64,000 bases of DNA, from contig CAYGOC010000012.1 in assembly GCA_964351495.1 (NCBI GenBank), forward strand, positions 1 to 64,000. The letters run 5' to 3'. Of this stretch, positions 41,161 to 49,850 are shown piece by piece. The translations under genes and the position numbers were made by a program. The notes below the pieces were generated by a model. That model saw only the letters and a program-made list of their open reading frames with translations. It had not been told where the DNA came from and ran no database searches. Position 1 is the stretch's first letter. The number at the start of each line of letters is the position of its first letter. This DNA is from CAYGOC01 sp964351495 (GTDB taxonomy: Bacteria > Chlamydiota > Chlamydiia > Chlamydiales > SM23-39).

Positions 41161-42504
41161 ATGAGAGAAAGAGAGACGTGGAAGTCTAGAACCGGTTTTA
41201 TTTTAGCAGCTTTAGGCTCTGCCGTAGGCTTGGGGAGTATCTGGCGTTTTCCCTATATGGTGGGAGAAAACGGGGGTAGTGCTTTCATTTTTTTATACCT
41301 TCTATTTTTAGCTCTTATGGGCCTTCCTGTTCTTTTAAGTGAGATTGCCATTGGGAAAAAAGCCCAAAAAAATCCTTTTGGCGCTATGAAGAGCGCTTTG
41401 GGGAAAAGGGGAGGGTTTTTAGGGAAAATGTTGATTATAACAGGGCTTCTTATTAGCTCTTTTTATAGTGTAATAGCAGGTTGGACAGTAAGCTATTTTT
41501 TTTCTTCTCTTTCAGGAAAAGTTTCTCTTTTACAAACCTCTTCTAAAACAGCCTTTTTTTTCTCCTCCGTTTCTACCTCTTTTTCTTACTCCCTTTTGTC
41601 ACATGCCTTTTTCTTGAGTCTTTGTCTTTGGATTTTAATTTCCGGAGTAAAAAAGGGGATTGAAGCTAAAAGTAAGATCTTGATGCCTCTTTTGTTTTTA
41701 GTACTTCTTTTCTTAAGCGTATATGCGCTTTTTCTGCCAGGAGGGACTAAAGGACTTTCATTTTTATTTTCTTTTGATCTCTCTAAGGTAACCCCTACTG
41801 TATGGGTAGCGGCTTTAGGACAGGCTTTTTTTACTTTAAGCTTGGGCCAAGGTACTATGATAACGTATGGAAGTTATCTTCCTAAAAAAGAAGAGATTGT
41901 AAAAAGCTGTATCCCGGTTGTTCTTTTAAATCTATTTTTATCACTTGTTGTGGGAATTGCTGTATATGGGATCGTGTTTTCTTTTCCTATAGAAGTGGAC
42001 AAAGGCCCTTCTCTTATTTTTGAAACCTTGCCTTTGGTCTTTTCTTCTCTTCCCTTTGGCTCTGTTTTCTCCTCTCTTTTCTTTTTTTTGGTAGTAATAG
42101 CGGCCCTTACTTCAGAGATTTCTGCTTTAGAACCTGCTATTTCTTACCTAGTAGATGAAAAAGGGTTTTCTAGAAAAAGGGCTAGTGTATATGTGGTAGC
42201 CCTTGCCTTTGTTTTAGGGATTTTTTCTATACTTTCCTTTACTTCCTATAAATATAGCCTTTTTCAAGGGATATCTTTTTACGAGGCCATTTCCTATTTT
42301 AGTGTAAATATTTTGGTTCCTTTGGGAGGGCTTGTAGCTGTTTTGACAACAGGATGGAAATGGAAGAAAAAAATGCTTTTTCAAGAGCTTTCCTGCTCGG
42401 AAAAAAGCCTGTTTTCTTCTTTACTTATCTTTTGTCTTCGCTACGTAACGCCTCTTTTGATTGTATACATATTTTTTGATTTGCTCTTTTCTTTTAATAG
42501 CTAA
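41161..42504 (+). CDS. Neurotransmitter:sodium symporter family transporter
   Basis: A 447-residue NSS (LeuT-fold) protein. The first segment contains LAALGSAVGLGSIWRFPYMVGENGGSAF split around the Na+ and substrate site GSAVGLGSIWRFPY, with the conserved Arg. TM6 is near GQAFFTLSLGQGTMITYGSYL. About 11-12 segments, as in bacterial members. Likely Na+-driven amino-acid uptake. Confidence 0.93.
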   Translation: MRERETWKSRTGFILAALGSAVGLGSIWRFPYMVGENGGSAFIFLYLLFLALMGLPVLLSEIAIGKKAQKNPFGAMKSALGKRGGFLGKMLIITGLLISSFYSVIAGWTVSYFFSSLSGKVSLLQTSSKTAFFFSSVSTSFSYSLLSHAFFLSLCLWILISGVKKGIEAKSKILMPLLFLVLLFLSVYALFLPGGTKGLSFLFSFDLSKVTPTVWVAALGQAFFTLSLGQGTMITYGSYLPKKEEIVKSCIPVVLLNLFLSLVVGIAVYGIVFSFPIEVDKGPSLIFETLPLVFSSLPFGSVFSSLFFFLVVIAALTSEISALEPAISYLVDEKGFSRKRASVYVVALAFVLGIFSILSFTSYKYSLFQGISFYEAISYFSVNILVPLGGLVAVLTTGWKWKKKMLFQELSCSEKSLFSSLLIFCLRYVTPLLIVYIFFDLLFSFNS

Positions 42505-42523
42505 CTGAATTAGGCTGTTAAAT

Positions 42524-42775
42524 ATGAGACTTGCTATAGAATTTGTTCTTCTCTCTTTGGCTACTTTGGGGCTTAACCTCCTAATGAAAAGGTTTGTTCT
42601 TGCCAAATGTAACAAAGTAACAAAAGCTATATTTGCCTTTATTTTAGCAGGGTTCATTCTGTTCCTTTTAAGTCCCTATCTTATAAAAAGCACGAACCCC
42701 GCCTGGCTGTTTTTCCCTATGCTTATTTTGCTCCTCGTAAGAGATCTAAAAGACTCTTTCCAGGAAGGAAAATAA
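42524..42775 (+). CDS. Hypothetical small membrane protein
   Basis: An 83-residue protein with three short hydrophobic stretches (EFVLLSLATLGLNLL, AIFAFILAGFILFLLSPYL, AWLFFPMLILLLV) and a polar tail. It follows the NSS gene by 19 bases and may be co-transcribed. No family recognised. Confidence 0.5.
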   Translation: MRLAIEFVLLSLATLGLNLLMKRFVLAKCNKVTKAIFAFILAGFILFLLSPYLIKSTNPAWLFFPMLILLLVRDLKDSFQEGK

Positions 42776-42781
42776 AAGCTA

Positions 42782-43114
42782 TTAAATAGGGACAAACATT
42801 CTTTTTTTATAGCCTCCACAACTGGGGCATTTTTCGTACAAAAGACTTTCTAAGAAAGGCCTTAGAGAAGAAAAACAAGAGGTAAATCTTATAAAGGGAA
42901 CTTGCAGCTTTTCTCCAATGTAACAAGCCGAAAGAAGAAGGGCGGAAAATAGCGTTGCCGGAACAGGTTTACAATAGATATAAGAAACAATCACGCTGCT
43001 GGCTAAAAGAGATATTTGCAAGGCTCTTTTAAATAAAAAAGGGATCTCTTCTTTTATTTCTAAAAATAGTTTTCTAAAATCAATTTCTGGACTTTCTGGA
43101 TTAACGCGACTCAT
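42782..43114 (-). CDS. Hypothetical protein with one hydrophobic region and CPSCGG
   Basis: A 110-residue protein with an acidic N-terminal helix, a hydrophobic region (ISLLASSVIVSYIY, TLFSALLLSACYIG) and a C-terminal CPSCGGYKKR that could be half of a zinc ribbon. It overlaps the upstream gene by 14 bases and is probably coupled to it. Function unknown. Confidence 0.5.
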   Translation of the reverse strand: MSRVNPESPEIDFRKLFLEIKEEIPFLFKRALQISLLASSVIVSYIYCKPVPATLFSALLLSACYIGEKLQVPFIRFTSCFSSLRPFLESLLYEKCPSCGGYKKRMFVPI

Positions 43115-43694
43115 AAAAATCTCCTTCTTGTTCTAACATAGCGTAAACAAATTTTTTACTTCGGGCATTGATCAGGATAAAATCTCCTCTTCTTAAAAAA
43201 CTGGAATTGACTCCAATCAGTAAGGGATCGCCCGCCTTCCAGTCGGTGATTTCAGATCCGGGAAAAAAGCAGATGTTATAAATACTTCCCTCTTTTAAAG
43301 TCACAAGACCCGAGGATAGATCTACCTCCTTTATAGAAGAGCCTCTATTAAATCTAGGATCGGGCGCTAAAGAAAGCGCTACTTCTACAGTTTCATTTAC
43401 AATCTTATTCTTCAAAGCATACGGATAAGAAGAGTTCCAAGAGGTATTTTGTTGGATAAAAACAAGATCTTCTTTTTTCCATTTTCGAAGCCGTTTTTTT
43501 TCTTTGGGGTTTACTTCCCACACAGATCCATCCTCTAAAAAGACAAGACCTCTGGAAGAAGAAAAATAGAGAACCTCATGCCAAACGCTAACAGGCCTTT
43601 CTGCATATAAAGAGAAAAACCTTTCTACCTTTTTTAAATAAGGAGAGGTAGCTAAAAGCATACAAGGGAAAAAAAGAAGCAAAAACCGTTTCAT
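43101..43694 (-). CDS. Exported hypothetical protein
   Basis: A 197-residue protein with a cleavable-type signal (MKRFLLLFFPCMLLATS) and a beta-rich mature part in which a strand pattern occurs twice (SSRGLVFLEDGSVWEV and LSSGLVTLKEGSIYNI, each followed by a KWKKED or DWKAGD turn and a strand). This suggests two copies of a small beta domain. Periplasmic. No family recognised. Confidence 0.6.
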   Translation of the reverse strand: MKRFLLLFFPCMLLATSPYLKKVERFFSLYAERPVSVWHEVLYFSSSRGLVFLEDGSVWEVNPKEKKRLRKWKKEDLVFIQQNTSWNSSYPYALKNKIVNETVEVALSLAPDPRFNRGSSIKEVDLSSGLVTLKEGSIYNICFFPGSEITDWKAGDPLLIGVNSSFLRRGDFILINARSKKFVYAMLEQEGDFYESR

Positions 43695-43860
43695 AAAAAT
43701 TCCTTAAAGAAATGATTAACTTTGCAAAAAGGCTACAGCGTAACTTTGATTTTTATCAAGAAAAAATTTTTATTGGCAAAAAGGGGTGTTTATATAGAGG
43801 GTTTTCTTTAGAAATAAACCTGTACTCCTGATAGTCTTGGGATGTTTTTTAAGGAAGCAG

Positions 43861-45096
43861 ATGATCTATTTTTTTGTAGGGATACTTCTTTTTTTTACTC
43901 CCTTTTTAGAAGCTAAAGAAAACGCTTTAGTAGGTACTTCTGCAAAAAACAGTTCTATAACAAAGCGTTTTCTAACCAAATCTTCTATAGAAGAGATAGA
44001 GCAGTACCTATTAGAAAATGATAGATTAGATATGGCTCCTTTTAAAGAGCTTTTCAAAGAAGCTATAGAGAAAGAAACGGGGGGTTTTTTTGGGTACCAT
44101 GCAACCACCATGAAGCACTGGGTCTTTAATGAAATCATTAAACAAGTTTTAACCCTTAAAGGATACCCTCCTATTCGGGATGATATGTACTTTTTACGAG
44201 CACCGCAAGAATATGATGAAGATATTGTAGATGTGAAAACTTTTCTATCAAAATGTTTGCAAGGTAGAAATAGGGCTAGCATCATTGAAAAAAAAGAGTT
44301 TATTTCTACAGGCTTTTTGAAAATTCTAGGTAAAAAGGATCTTTTTTATACTAAAGAGCAGATAGATAAGGTGTTTAAAGCACTTTTAGCTTTTTCCCCT
44401 TTTCCTTCAGATTTAAGTAAGGAGGAAGCAAAGTTATGCTTACTAGATTTTGTAGGAGAGGAGGCCTATCAACTCTGGTTAAGTAGACGTTTTGACTATG
44501 ATTTTTATAGGGTCTTTTTAGAGTCTTTAGATATAGATGTCTTGCTACGCTATAGCGCTCTCTATTCTCCTATAGCAGATACAATACCTTGGCAGCAAAA
44601 GCTTCTTGTTTCTGTAAACATTCCTCTTTTTGCCAATTTTACGATTCCTACAGAAAGCACCATTCATGTTTTTATGAAAGGACAGTCTATTGATGAAACT
44701 GCCGGGGAGATTTTAGAAGAGGAAACGGAAAAGTTTTTGCAAATACATGGATTTCCCAAAGAGCTAGGAAAAGAAATTTTCGAAGAGGCCCAAAAGATTA
44801 CTAACCTACAAAAGGGCATTTTATTACAGTTTTTTGATGATTCAGAGTATTCCCATTTAGATCAGCTTTCTTTTATTTGTATGGGATTTAATTCTTTTTC
44901 CTTGGAGAAAAGGGTCTCTAGTTATATAGCCCAGTTTGACCCCGATACAAATATAGGGCAGATACGGCTTCTTATAACAAAAGAGCTTTTAGATCCTACT
45001 ACTAGTTGGCTTATAGTTAAACAGTACGACTTAAGTGAACCTAAGAAAAAAGAAGAGGTTAAAAGGGTTATTAGGCAAAAATTAAATAGAGCGTAA
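43861..45096 (+). CDS. Exported hypothetical protein, 411 residues
   Basis: Starts at ATG 43861 with AAGGAAG five bases upstream; a TTG at 43837 in frame is rejected. The N terminus MIYFFVGILLFFTPFLEA is a signal peptide. The mature protein is mixed helix/strand with YHATTMKHWVFNEII and SLSRRFDYDFYR-type segments; YHATT resembles a segment seen in ADP-ribosyltransferase-like or 'swivel' domains, but the match is too weak to use. No family recognised. A terminator follows directly. Confidence 0.6.
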   Translation: MIYFFVGILLFFTPFLEAKENALVGTSAKNSSITKRFLTKSSIEEIEQYLLENDRLDMAPFKELFKEAIEKETGGFFGYHATTMKHWVFNEIIKQVLTLKGYPPIRDDMYFLRAPQEYDEDIVDVKTFLSKCLQGRNRASIIEKKEFISTGFLKILGKKDLFYTKEQIDKVFKALLAFSPFPSDLSKEEAKLCLLDFVGEEAYQLWLSRRFDYDFYRVFLESLDIDVLLRYSALYSPIADTIPWQQKLLVSVNIPLFANFTIPTESTIHVFMKGQSIDETAGEILEEETEKFLQIHGFPKELGKEIFEEAQKITNLQKGILLQFFDDSEYSHLDQLSFICMGFNSFSLEKRVSSYIAQFDPDTNIGQIRLLITKELLDPTTSWLIVKQYDLSEPKKKEEVKRVIRQKLNRA

Positions 45097-45123
45097 AAGT
45101 CCTCTACCGGGCTTTTCTTTTTT
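45095..45123 (+). terminator. Intrinsic terminator
   Basis: AAAAGTCC/GGGCTTTT forms an eight-pair stem (one G-T) with loop TCTACC, then CTTTTTT. It overlaps the stop codon of the gene ending at 45096. Confidence 0.75.
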
Positions 45124-45152
45124 ATTCAGGGTGGATTAGAATCTGGGACGTG

Positions 45153-45629
45153 ATGCGAAAAACTCTTCTCTTTCTTTGTTCTTGTTTCTTTCTATCTGCA
45201 CAAGAGAGCCCATCTCACCTCTCTTTTAGGGGAGGAGTTTTTGAGATAGTCCGTCACAACAAGCATCAGACAGAAGAGTTTGGTGTGGAATATAGACCCT
45301 CTTTGAACTGGTATACCCTTCGTCCCTTAATGGGCTTTATGTTTACCGTAAATGGCTCTACCTACCTATACGGGGGAGTAGCTTTCGAGTGGCTCGCAAA
45401 GAAACGGGTTCTTTTTGCTCCCAGCTTTGCTTTGGGGTGGTATAGGCCCGGAGGAGGAAAAAACCTCCATTTCCCCTTGGAGTTTCGGTCCGGTTTTGAG
45501 ATGGCTTGGCAATTTCGCTCTAAAGCTAGGATAGGAGCCCAGTTTTATCATATCTCTAATGCTTCTTTAGGTAAGAAAAACCCAGGAGAAGAATCTCTTG
45601 TGTTTTTTATTAGCGTTCCTTTAAATTAA
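45153..45629 (+). CDS. Acyloxyacyl hydrolase / PagL-like lipid A 3-O-deacylase
   Basis: A 158-residue outer-membrane beta-barrel enzyme candidate. Signal peptide MRKTLLFLCSCFFLSAQE, eight short amphipathic strands (YLYGGVAFEWLA, FAPSFALGWY, LEFRSGFEMAWQF, ARIGAQFYHISNASL) and the PagL catalytic region HISNASLGKKNPGEES with His, Ser and a following Glu. Last residue Asn rather than aromatic. The family removes the 3-linked acyl chain from lipid A, muting TLR4 recognition. ATG 45153 is used rather than the GTG just before. A broken second copy lies at 51471-51600. Confidence 0.82.
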   Translation: MRKTLLFLCSCFFLSAQESPSHLSFRGGVFEIVRHNKHQTEEFGVEYRPSLNWYTLRPLMGFMFTVNGSTYLYGGVAFEWLAKKRVLFAPSFALGWYRPGGGKNLHFPLEFRSGFEMAWQFRSKARIGAQFYHISNASLGKKNPGEESLVFFISVPLN

Positions 45630-45724
45630 TTTGATTTTTTTATAATAAAGTAAAACTGATGGAAATTTTTACTTAAAATTAAAAACTGTTTTGTGTAATT
45701 TAATAATTAAACATAGGAACAGTT

Positions 45725-46693
45725 TTGAGTACCGAGCTCCCTTTTAATCCTTTCCCATTTTTGGTGGGATCTCATAGACAAACGATTTTGGGCTCTTTTT
45801 TTACCTGGAAAAGGGGGGTCCGCTCTAAAACCCACCTTGTAGATCTTCCTGATAAAGATCAGCTAGCTATAGAAGTGGCGATTCCTAAAAAGTGGAAAGA
45901 AAAAGATCCTGTAGTGGTCATGGTACACGGCCTTTGTGGCTCGCACAACTCCCCTTATCTAGTAAGGCTGAGTAAGAAGCTATATAAGACAGGGGTAGCT
46001 TCCGTAAGGGTTAACTTGAGGGGGTGTGGCTCCGGAAGAGGTAGGGCTAAACAGATTTACCATAGTGGAAGATCGGAAGATGTTTTAGAGGTTTTAAAGT
46101 ATATAAAAGAGTTAATGCCAAGCTCCCCCGTAACTCTCATGGGTTTTTCTATGGGAGGAAATATAGTCTTAAAACTAGCAGGAGAATTAGGGCCTTTAGG
46201 AAGAGAATACTTAAGTAGGGTTATCTCTCTTTCTCCTCCTACAGATCTTTATGCGAGTATTCAGCTTCTAGGGACAGAACAGAACCGATTTTATGAGAGA
46301 TATTTTTTACGTCTTCTCAAAGCTACTGTTCGCTATCGAGAGAAAAAATTCCCCGACGTTCCCAGGATAGACTTTCCAAGAGATATGAATCTTATGGTTT
46401 TTGATGAGATTTATACAGCCCCTCAAGGGGGCTTTAAAAGTGCTATGGATTACTACGAAAGAGCCAGCTCTGTATGGGTTATTCCTGAGATAGAGATCCC
46501 TTGTTATATTTTGTTTGCTGAAGATGACCCTATTATTTCCTCTACCTCTTTAGATGGAATAAAGCTTCCTCAGAATATACAGGTATTTAAAACCAAGCAC
46601 GGGGGACACTTAGGATTTTTGGGAAGTCCATTGAAAGGGCGATTTCATTGGATGGATGAGGTTCTTTTGAAGTGGGCCTTGGAAAACGATTAG
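45725..46693 (+). CDS. YheT-family alpha/beta hydrolase
   Basis: A 322-residue hydrolase (YheT/ABHD1-3 type). N-terminal motif PFPFLVGSHRQTILGSF, oxyanion region VMVHGLCGSHNSPY, NLRGCGSG, nucleophile elbow GFSMGGN, acid in LFAEDDPII and the His in KHGGHLGF. Likely a lipid or ester hydrolase. Start is TTG with AGGAAC upstream. The end overlaps the nucleotide transporter stop by four bases. Confidence 0.9.
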   Translation: MSTELPFNPFPFLVGSHRQTILGSFFTWKRGVRSKTHLVDLPDKDQLAIEVAIPKKWKEKDPVVVMVHGLCGSHNSPYLVRLSKKLYKTGVASVRVNLRGCGSGRGRAKQIYHSGRSEDVLEVLKYIKELMPSSPVTLMGFSMGGNIVLKLAGELGPLGREYLSRVISLSPPTDLYASIQLLGTEQNRFYERYFLRLLKATVRYREKKFPDVPRIDFPRDMNLMVFDEIYTAPQGGFKSAMDYYERASSVWVIPEIEIPCYILFAEDDPIISSTSLDGIKLPQNIQVFKTKHGGHLGFLGSPLKGRFHWMDEVLLKWALEND

Positions 46694-48201
46694 TTTGTCT
46701 CTGCTTCCGCTTCAGCGGGAGCATCTTCTTCTTCTTTTTCTGAAAACTGCTTATTTAAAGTTCTTACAGAATAAACCCAAAACGCTACCGTAACAGCTAC
46801 AAAAGGAATTAAAAGGGAAGTAATGGATAAAACCGATCCTGTACTAGATAGGGTAATTAAAACAACCTGAATCCAGGAAGAGCCCGACTTTCCAAGCCGA
46901 GATCCTACCACATCTACCGCTGCTTTACCTTTTACTTTAGATTCATGGTCTAAAGGAATAAAGGCCATCTCTTTAGTAGGGTCAAAAAAGCAGTGCTTCA
47001 TCACCTTGCTAATTACATTTTGAAAGGCTCCGAAAAAGACAATCAAGGCCAATGGGGTGATACTTAAGTAGGTGCTTAAAAAGCCTAAGCGCTCTTGAAA
47101 AAGGAGTAACATTAAAAATAAAAATCCTGTTCCTCCTACTATAATCGGAGTTATTTGAGCACTAAAGTGCCAGCCCAAGATCCGGATTATATTCCCACTT
47201 AAAAAGAAGGCTGTAATTAAAGAGGCAAGTCCTGTGATGGAGATGATTTTCCCAAAAAAGGCCTGGTACTCGTAAGGAGTAGGGTAAGCAAGGCGTAAGT
47301 TTGCCTTCCAGCTAACTTCAATTAGATTAATAGCAAGACCATACCCTATTACCATCATGGCAAGACATTTTAAAGGCTTGGAAGAAATAATTTTTTTGAG
47401 CGCTTGCCCCAGTGATAAGGTGGTTTTTTTCTCCATTGCAAAAGAGTCTTTAGGAGGAAGGTATTGGGGATTACTCAGTACATTTTTAGTAAGCCAGTAA
47501 TGTAAAAGCATGGTGATAATGCCAAATAGCACCACACAACAGATCTGCCACTGAAGGGCATAACAAAAATCAGAAGAGCCATATTTTCTGGCAAAAAACG
47601 CAACTAAAGGACCTGTTAAAATGGCAGCAGCATCTCCGGCTGCTATGAACAGAGTATAGTAACGCTTCGCTTCTTTTATGGAGTTAATCTGGTTTGCAAA
47701 CCCCCAAAAAAGGAGAAAAAATCCAATCCCTCCCCAAAGCTCTGAGGTTACAAAGAAAAGAGTCTGCATCCAGTTTCGGTAGATAGCAATCCAGTTTTGG
47801 TACTTTACTCCTACCTTAGTCAAAAGCCAGTCAGAGGTTAGGCTGGGAGATAGCAGCTCTTTATTTGGGTATAAAACAAAAGCATACAGTAAAAAGAAAA
47901 GTAGAAAAAAGCTTAAAATCCCGTAAAAAAGAGTAGACCTACGGAACAAGTTGGATAGCTTGGAATAAAAGGCTGTTGCCAAAAAGGCAATAGGGAGAAC
48001 TACCCATCCTTTTAAGATAGGAATTACCTCTGCACCAGAGCCTTTTTCTGTAATTATGAAGGTGTCTTTCAAGGAGAGCAAGATGCTAAAATTGAAAGAA
48101 ATAAAAAACTTCATGAAAAGAAGCGGAACAAACTTGCGCAGTTCAAAACCATGAACGGGCCACAGCCTTTTACGCCACTTACTGAAGGGAGGTGTTTCCA
48201 T
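46690..48201 (-). CDS. Nucleotide transporter of the ATP/ADP translocase (NTT/TLC) family
   Basis: A 503-residue, 12-segment carrier of the type used by chlamydiae, rickettsiae and plastids to take host ATP or other nucleotides. Seen: LWPVHGFELRKFVPLLFMKF, ILLSLKDTFII, FWGFANQINSI, IEVSWKANLRLAYPTP, FDPTKEMAFIPLD and KVKGKAAVDVVGSRLGKSG. The segment usually LRDTKDT reads LLSLKDT, keeping Lys but not Arg-Asp, so nucleotide uptake other than ATP/ADP exchange is possible. The C terminus is acidic and Ala/Glu-rich. Confidence 0.93.
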   Translation of the reverse strand: METPPFSKWRKRLWPVHGFELRKFVPLLFMKFFISFNFSILLSLKDTFIITEKGSGAEVIPILKGWVVLPIAFLATAFYSKLSNLFRRSTLFYGILSFFLLFFLLYAFVLYPNKELLSPSLTSDWLLTKVGVKYQNWIAIYRNWMQTLFFVTSELWGGIGFFLLFWGFANQINSIKEAKRYYTLFIAAGDAAAILTGPLVAFFARKYGSSDFCYALQWQICCVVLFGIITMLLHYWLTKNVLSNPQYLPPKDSFAMEKKTTLSLGQALKKIISSKPLKCLAMMVIGYGLAINLIEVSWKANLRLAYPTPYEYQAFFGKIISITGLASLITAFFLSGNIIRILGWHFSAQITPIIVGGTGFLFLMLLLFQERLGFLSTYLSITPLALIVFFGAFQNVISKVMKHCFFDPTKEMAFIPLDHESKVKGKAAVDVVGSRLGKSGSSWIQVVLITLSSTGSVLSITSLLIPFVAVTVAFWVYSVRTLNKQFSEKEEEDAPAEAEAETN

Positions 48202-48301
48202 AAAAAATTACTTTTAAACTAAACCACCCATCAGATTGTATCATAGAAAGAGATATTTAAATAAGGTAAAGTTTTGAGAAGCCCCCCCTTTGAGGAAATA
48301 T

Positions 48302-48331
48302 TTGACAATTATATAGAATAGATTCTTTAAT
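48302..48331 (+). promoter_or_regulatory. Candidate promoter for the Lys-rich gene
   Basis: A consensus -35 TTGACA is followed after 18 bases by TTTAAT; transcription would start near 48338, 23 bases before the ATG. GAGAGGGG is the ribosome site. Confidence 0.5.
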
Positions 48332-48360
48332 TAGGCAAATATAGAGAATGAGAGGGGACC

Positions 48361-48771
48361 ATGGTTAGGAAAAAGGCAGTCAGAAAGAAAAAAAGCGAAG
48401 CCGGATCTATAAAGAAAAAATTGAAAGGGATAGTAGGAAAGATTTTAACGCGTGTCTCTAAAATGAAAGAAAAGCAGAAACAGAGCCTAGAGAAGATAGC
48501 AGTCGCGAATAAAAAACATACCTCAGCAAAAGATCCGTCTAAAAAACTCTCCCACCTTTTTGATGTAGAAGCGCTTAAAATTCACTCTTTCCGGGTTTTA
48601 GAACCTGATATTAAGGCCATCGTTCCTTTGATGAACCAAGCCTATGGACTATCGTCTGAGGTAGGGGGTAAGGTAAAAAGCGACTACCAAGCTCTTTGTA
48701 AGCATTTAAACCAAGGCTTTAATCTAGCCCTTTTAGAAAAAGATTTAAAAAAGCTAAACCAGGCTCTTTAA
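48361..48771 (+). CDS. Small basic protein with Lys-rich N terminus
   Basis: A 136-residue protein. The first 55 residues are very Lys-rich (MVRKKAVRKKKSEAG, KEKQKQSLEKI) and could bind nucleic acid. The rest is helical (SHLFDVEALKIHSF, DYQALCKHLNQGFNLALLEKDLKKLN). It is not recognisably Hc1 or Hc2. It has a near-consensus promoter and strong ribosome site, so it may be well expressed. It ends in TTAA shared with tdh. Confidence 0.6.
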   Translation: MVRKKAVRKKKSEAGSIKKKLKGIVGKILTRVSKMKEKQKQSLEKIAVANKKHTSAKDPSKKLSHLFDVEALKIHSFRVLEPDIKAIVPLMNQAYGLSSEVGGKVKSDYQALCKHLNQGFNLALLEKDLKKLNQAL

Positions 48772-49847
48772 AAAGCTTCTTGCAAGGCTTTTTCTTCTTC
48801 TTCGCTTTTTGTTTTAGAAAGGTAGCTCCAGTCCAAAAGGATTTTCCCACAAGAACCTTGTTGCATAGTAGAGAAGGCCTTTTCAAAGTCTTCTGCAGCA
48901 AACTCATGAGTAATAACAGAGGAGACATCTAATCCGCTTTCTAGAAAAGCGGTCATTTTATACCAAGTTTCATACATTTCCCGCCCGTAAATTCCCTTTA
49001 AAGTAAGACTCTTAAAAACAACGCTAATCCAATCTACCCCTGCAAAAGAGGGTAAAATCCCCAAAAGAGCAATTTTCCCCCCATGATTCATGGAAGAGAT
49101 CATATCGTTTAAAGCAGAAGGGTTTCCCGATACTTCTAGTCCTACATCAAATCCTTCTTGCATGCCCAGATTTTTCATTACAGTAGAGAGGGGGGTCTTT
49201 TGCGGGTTCACAGCAAAAGTAGCCCCTTCTTTTTGTGCTAGTTTGAGCCTTTCCTCATTTACTTCAGTAATTACGATATGCCTAGCTCCTAAAAATCTAG
49301 CTAGTTTAATCGTCATAATCCCAATAGGACCTGCTCCTGTGATTAAGACATCTTCCCCACATAAAGGAAAGGACAAAGCCGTATGTACTGCATTTCCTAA
49401 AGGATCTAAAATAGCAGCTACCTCATCTGAGATTACATCGGGAATTTTATATACATTACTAGAAGGTATGGCTAAATACTCTGCAAAACAACCCGTTCTA
49501 TGATAACCGAGTCCTACGGTATTTCTGCAAAGATGCTCCTTTCCTGCTCTACAATTTCTACAAGTTTTACAGACTAAATGTCCTTCACCGGAGACTCTAT
49601 CTCCTATTTTAAAACCCCGTACCTTTTTTCCCAACTTGGAGATTATACCAAAAAACTCATGCCCCACAGTCAAAGGAGTAGGAACGTTTTTTTGGGCCCA
49701 CTCTTTCCACTCATATATATTGATGTCAGTTCCGCAAATAGCAGTTTTTTGAACCTGAATAAGCACATCCATCTCTCCTATCTCAGGGATAGGAGCTTCA
49801 TAAAGGGTAAGGCCTTTTTCCGGTTTCAGTTTTCCAAGGGCTTTCAT
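48768..49847 (-). CDS. tdh: L-threonine 3-dehydrogenase
   Basis: A 359-residue zinc alcohol dehydrogenase-type enzyme converting threonine to 2-amino-3-ketobutyrate. Catalytic zinc region AICGTDINIYEW and GHEFFG; structural zinc cysteines in CKTCRNCRAGKEHLC; NAD loop TGAGPIGIMTIKLARFLGA (split by one strand); GIYGREMYETWYKM is a Tdh signature. The C terminus extends about 15 residues beyond usual. Operon with kbl, three bases apart. Confidence 0.95.
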   Translation of the reverse strand: MKALGKLKPEKGLTLYEAPIPEIGEMDVLIQVQKTAICGTDINIYEWKEWAQKNVPTPLTVGHEFFGIISKLGKKVRGFKIGDRVSGEGHLVCKTCRNCRAGKEHLCRNTVGLGYHRTGCFAEYLAIPSSNVYKIPDVISDEVAAILDPLGNAVHTALSFPLCGEDVLITGAGPIGIMTIKLARFLGARHIVITEVNEERLKLAQKEGATFAVNPQKTPLSTVMKNLGMQEGFDVGLEVSGNPSALNDMISSMNHGGKIALLGILPSFAGVDWISVVFKSLTLKGIYGREMYETWYKMTAFLESGLDVSSVITHEFAAEDFEKAFSTMQQGSCGKILLDWSYLSKTKSEEEEKALQEAF

Positions 49848-49850
49848 AAT

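Noticed and set aside
43866..44285. 139-codon open frame opposite the exported protein at 43861
   Set aside because: Antisense to a gene with a signal peptide, ribosome site and terminator; composition is that of a complement frame.
48361..48771. Lys-rich gene as histone H1-like Hc1 (hctA) or Hc2
   Set aside because: The N terminus and repeat patterns of Hc1 or Hc2 are not seen; only the basic composition is similar.
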